Source: Propionibacterium sp.
GTDB lineage: Bacteria; Actinomycetota; Actinomycetes; Propionibacteriales; Propionibacteriaceae
DNA: 64,000 bases
Direction of reading: 5' to 3'
NCBI GenBank assembly: GCA_012517405.1
Contig: JAAYVB010000004.1
Location: forward strand, 1-64,000
The translations under genes and the position numbers were made by a program. Position 1 is the first letter of the stretch, and each line of letters opens with the position of its first letter. Under the pieces are notes generated by a model. The model was given only the letters and a program-made list of their open reading frames with translations, was not told the DNA's origin and did no database searches. Shown piece by piece: positions 61,532 to 64,000 of this stretch.

Positions 61532-63118
61532 ATGGCGGCTGATCTGGTAATCCGCGGAGCCGACGTTCATACTCCCTCCGGATTCATCCCCGCTGATGTC
61601 GTGGTCATCGACGGCCGGGTCGATGGCCTGGTCTCCCGAGGCGCGACGGTGGCCGACGCCGAGACTGTCTACGGTGACGGCTGCTGGCTGACTCCCGGGT
61701 TCATCGATCTGCATGCGCACAGCGCGCTGCGCAGCTTCGATGAACCGCAGATGGCCGCGAAGGTCTCCCAGGGCTTCACCACCCAATGGATCTGCCCTGA
61801 CGGTCTGGGGCCCGCGCCGGTGGACGACGCCCATGTCGCCGCCCGCCGGGACTACCTCGCCGGCCTCGAGCCGAGTTCACTGGTTGCGTGGAGTTGGCGC
61901 AGCTTCGACCAGTACCTCAGTGTGCTGGACGCCAGCGCCCCGGCCACCGATCTGATCAGCTGCGTCCCGCACAGCGCGATCCGCCAGGTCGTGATGGGCG
62001 ATGGCGACCGCGACGCCACCGGCGAGGAGCTGCGCCAGATGCAGGCGCTGACCGATGCGTCGCTGGCTGCCGGCGGCGCGGCGGTGAGCTTCGGAATGAT
62101 CTACGCACCCGGCATGTACGGCAGGGGCCGCGAACTGCGCGCCTTGGCCTCGGTGGCCGCCAAGTACGGCGTCCCGTTGGTGCCACACGTGCGCAACGAA
62201 GCCAGCGAGTCGCTGGCCGCGATGAGCGAGTTCATCGACGCCTGTCGCGAGACCGGGGCCCGGCTGCACATCTCGCACCTCAAGCTGATCGGCAACGAGG
62301 ACCTGCTCAATCAGCTGCTGGGATTGCTCGAGGCGGCAGCCACCCAGATCGACCTGACCGTCGACCAATACCCGTACGGCGCGGGCTCGACTCTGCTGAC
62401 CGCGCTGCTGCCGCCCTGGGCCATGGCCGGCGGCCCCGAGGCCGCGCTGGCCCGCGTCCGGGATCGTGCCGCGCGCCGCGAACTGGCCGCGGACATGCGC
62501 CACGGGCTGCCCGGCTGGGAGAACCTCTACGGTTCCTGCGGTGCCGAGAACGTAACCATCACTCAGGCCACCGGCCTGGACGAGGTCGTCGGGCGCACGG
62601 TCGCCGAGGCCGCCGAGATGCTCAAGTGCGAGCCTGCGGATGCGGTCGTCGAGATCTGCGCCCGGACAAGCCTGGACGCCGCGATGATCGACCACTATTC
62701 GACCGAGCGGGTCGTCCACGAGATCTACCGGCGTTCGGGATCGCTGCTCGGCAGCGACGGGGTCTTCAACCCGTCGCCGCATCCGCGGTTGTACGGGTCG
62801 ACCGGACGATTCCTCGGGCGCTTCGCGATCCGTGCTGGGCTGGCTTCGGCGACCGATGCCATCGAGCGGATGAGCGGACGCTCGGCAGCCCTGCTGGGCC
62901 TGACCGATCGTGGCCGCATCGCCCCTGGCCAGCGCGCCGATCTGGTGCTGCTGAATCCGCACGAGTTCATCGACACTGCGACGTTCACCAATCCGTGCAG
63001 CTATACCGCGGGAGTCTACGGAGTATGGGTGGCCGGTCAGCAGGTGTGGACGGGTCAGTCCTCCACAGCTGCCAGGCCAGGACGCGTCATCCGCATCGGG
63101 AAGGAGAATCTGGCGTGA
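61532..63118 (+). CDS. D-aminoacylase-like amidohydrolase
   Basis: The product is 528 aa from ATG 61532, 2 bp after the ATPase gene. Amidohydrolase (N-acyl-D-amino-acid deacylase family): beta-sandwich start DLVIRGADVHTPSGFIPADVVVIDG, then metal site FIDLHAHSALRS, metal-ligand histidines in LVPHVRNEASE and LHISHLKLIGN, and the catalytic Asp in LLGSDGVFNPSPHPRLYG. It releases an acyl group from an N-acyl-D-amino acid or similar compound. The stop overlaps the next GTG start (GTGA). Confidence 0.87.
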   Translation: MAADLVIRGADVHTPSGFIPADVVVIDGRVDGLVSRGATVADAETVYGDGCWLTPGFIDLHAHSALRSFDEPQMAAKVSQGFTTQWICPDGLGPAPVDDAHVAARRDYLAGLEPSSLVAWSWRSFDQYLSVLDASAPATDLISCVPHSAIRQVVMGDGDRDATGEELRQMQALTDASLAAGGAAVSFGMIYAPGMYGRGRELRALASVAAKYGVPLVPHVRNEASESLAAMSEFIDACRETGARLHISHLKLIGNEDLLNQLLGLLEAAATQIDLTVDQYPYGAGSTLLTALLPPWAMAGGPEAALARVRDRAARRELAADMRHGLPGWENLYGSCGAENVTITQATGLDEVVGRTVAEAAEMLKCEPADAVVEICARTSLDAAMIDHYSTERVVHEIYRRSGSLLGSDGVFNPSPHPRLYGSTGRFLGRFAIRAGLASATDAIERMSGRSAALLGLTDRGRIAPGQRADLVLLNPHEFIDTATFTNPCSYTAGVYGVWVAGQQVWTGQSSTAARPGRVIRIGKENLA

Positions 63119-64000
63119 GCACCATCATTCGGGGCGGCACGGTCGTCGGTCCGTACGGGTCGGCCGTCACCGATCTGCGGATCGACGGTGAGCAGATCAC
63201 CGCGCTCGGCGCAATCACGGAGACTCCCGGAGACCGGCTGATCGACGCCGGCGGCTGCCTGGTGCTGCCGGGCGGCATCGACACTCACACCCACCTCGAT
63301 CTGGCCACCCAGGGCACCACGACCGTCGACGATTTCAATACCGGCACCCGCGCAGCGGTGCTCGGCGGCACCACCTTGGTGATGGATTTCGCGACCGCGC
63401 AGAAGGGCGAGACGCTGGCCCAAGGACTCGCCAACTGGCAGGCTAAGGCGTCCGGCAAATCGTGGTGCGACTACGCCTTTCACATGGCTATGCTGGAATG
63501 GCCCGCCGGGCGTGCCGACGAGATGGCAGCTATCGCGCGTCAGGGCGTGACGTCGTTCAAGATGTACATGGCCTACCGCCCAGCCATGATGGTCGAGGAC
63601 GACGAGATCTTCCAGGCGCTGCAGGCGACCCGCAGCTTCGGTGGCACGATCGGATTCCACGCCGAGAACGGCCGACTCATCGACGAACTGACCCGGGAGA
63701 GGGTCGCGTCCGGCCAGACTCATGCCTACTACCACCAGCACACCCACCCGGTTGAGGTGGAGCGCGAGGCGATCAGCCGGCTCGCCGCGATCAGCGAACT
63801 TGCCGGCAATGTGCCGTGCTACGTGGTGCATCTGAGCAGCAGGGACGGGCTGACCGAGGTGCTGCGCGCGAACCGGCGCGGGGTGCCATTGAGGGCGGAG
63901 ACCTGCCCGCAGTATCTGCTGCTGGACGCCAGTCGCTATGGCATGGCCAACGGAGACGATCTGGACGAGGTCTCCGGCTATGTCATCAGTCCGCCGCTGC
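63115..64000 (+). CDS. Dihydropyrimidinase/hydantoinase (partial, runs off the window)
   Basis: The first 295 residues are present, from GTG 63115 with AAGGAGA upstream. Metal site LPGGIDTHTHLD, the carbamylated lysine in VTSFKMYMAYRP, and the His ligands in IGFHAENG and VVHLSS match the D-hydantoinase family. It hydrolyses cyclic ureides such as hydantoins or dihydropyrimidines to N-carbamoyl acids. Next to the amidohydrolase, it suggests a pathway from a cyclic ureide to a free amino acid or beta-amino acid. Confidence 0.9.
   Translation, partial: MSTIIRGGTVVGPYGSAVTDLRIDGEQITALGAITETPGDRLIDAGGCLVLPGGIDTHTHLDLATQGTTTVDDFNTGTRAAVLGGTTLVMDFATAQKGETLAQGLANWQAKASGKSWCDYAFHMAMLEWPAGRADEMAAIARQGVTSFKMYMAYRPAMMVEDDEIFQALQATRSFGGTIGFHAENGRLIDELTRERVASGQTHAYYHQHTHPVEVEREAISRLAAISELAGNVPCYVVHLSSRDGLTEVLRANRRGVPLRAETCPQYLLLDASRYGMANGDDLDEVSGYVISPPL

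Overview
This window looks like the origin-proximal chromosome of a high-GC Gram-positive actinobacterium. It opens inside dnaA and continues oriC - dnaN - recF - DUF721 (DciA-like) - gyrB - gyrA - DUF3566 - tRNA-Ile(GAT). Gene content (no gnd between dnaN and recF, a Tad pilus locus with a LysM protein, GTG starts, many ATGA/GTGA overlaps, small WhiB and DLW-39-type proteins) fits Propionibacteriales/Propionibacteriaceae best, but I cannot assign a genus from sequence alone.

Layout. 1-13.0 kb: the replication and topology core, interrupted between DUF721 and gyrB by three membrane-anchored proteins of unknown function (4.0-7.25 kb). 13.1-14.5 kb: DUF4870 protein, COG3910-type ATPase and tRNA-Ile. 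14.46-23.50 kb: a 9.0-kb integrated element bounded by 27-bp direct repeats (the 3' end of tRNA-Ile and a copy next to a tyrosine integrase). It has the compact plan of the mycobacterial phiRv1/phiRv2 elements: integrase, small HTH excisionase-like protein, zinc-motif proteins, an AAA/D5-like replication ATPase, a WhiB-like protein and a fused HK97 prohead protease-major capsid protein. No terminase, portal or tail gene is visible, so it looks like a capsid-encoding phage satellite.

23.6-28.1 kb: an enolase-superfamily gene, then a zinc-starvation locus. A 21-bp palindromic Zur-type box separates divergent operons for cysteine-free ribosomal proteins L31B, L36 and Mrf on one side and L28 and L33 on the other. 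The L33 gene runs into the antisense remains of a NikD/DppD-like ABC ATPase gene that has its own Zur-like box, which looks like a deletion scar. 28.1-30.7 kb: YceI, a zincin metallopeptidase and an NhaD-type antiporter. 30.72-30.98 kb: a DnaA-box cluster outside oriC, just upstream of a nine-gene Tad (type IVc) pilus operon (31.07-39.48 kb). 39.5-41.4 kb: MFS exporter and a small unknown protein.

41.8-50.0 kb: a sugar-acid module: two tandem paralogous TRAP binding proteins sharing one DctQM pair, an idonate-dehydrogenase-like enzyme, an IclR regulator, a tartronate-semialdehyde-reductase-like enzyme and a KduD/gluconate-dehydrogenase-like SDR. 50.0-52.0 kb: a two-component system. 52.1-57.9 kb: a large uncharacterised protein, a DLW-39-type small protein, an M28 lipoprotein peptidase, a second DnaA-box cluster, a HIT protein and a neutral-ceramidase-like protein. 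58.2-64.0 kb: an ECF importer (S, T, A, and a second A gene split by a one-base frameshift) in one operon with a D-aminoacylase-like amidohydrolase and a hydantoinase/dihydropyrimidinase that runs off the end, suggesting uptake and hydrolysis of an N-acyl/N-carbamoyl or cyclic-ureide compound.
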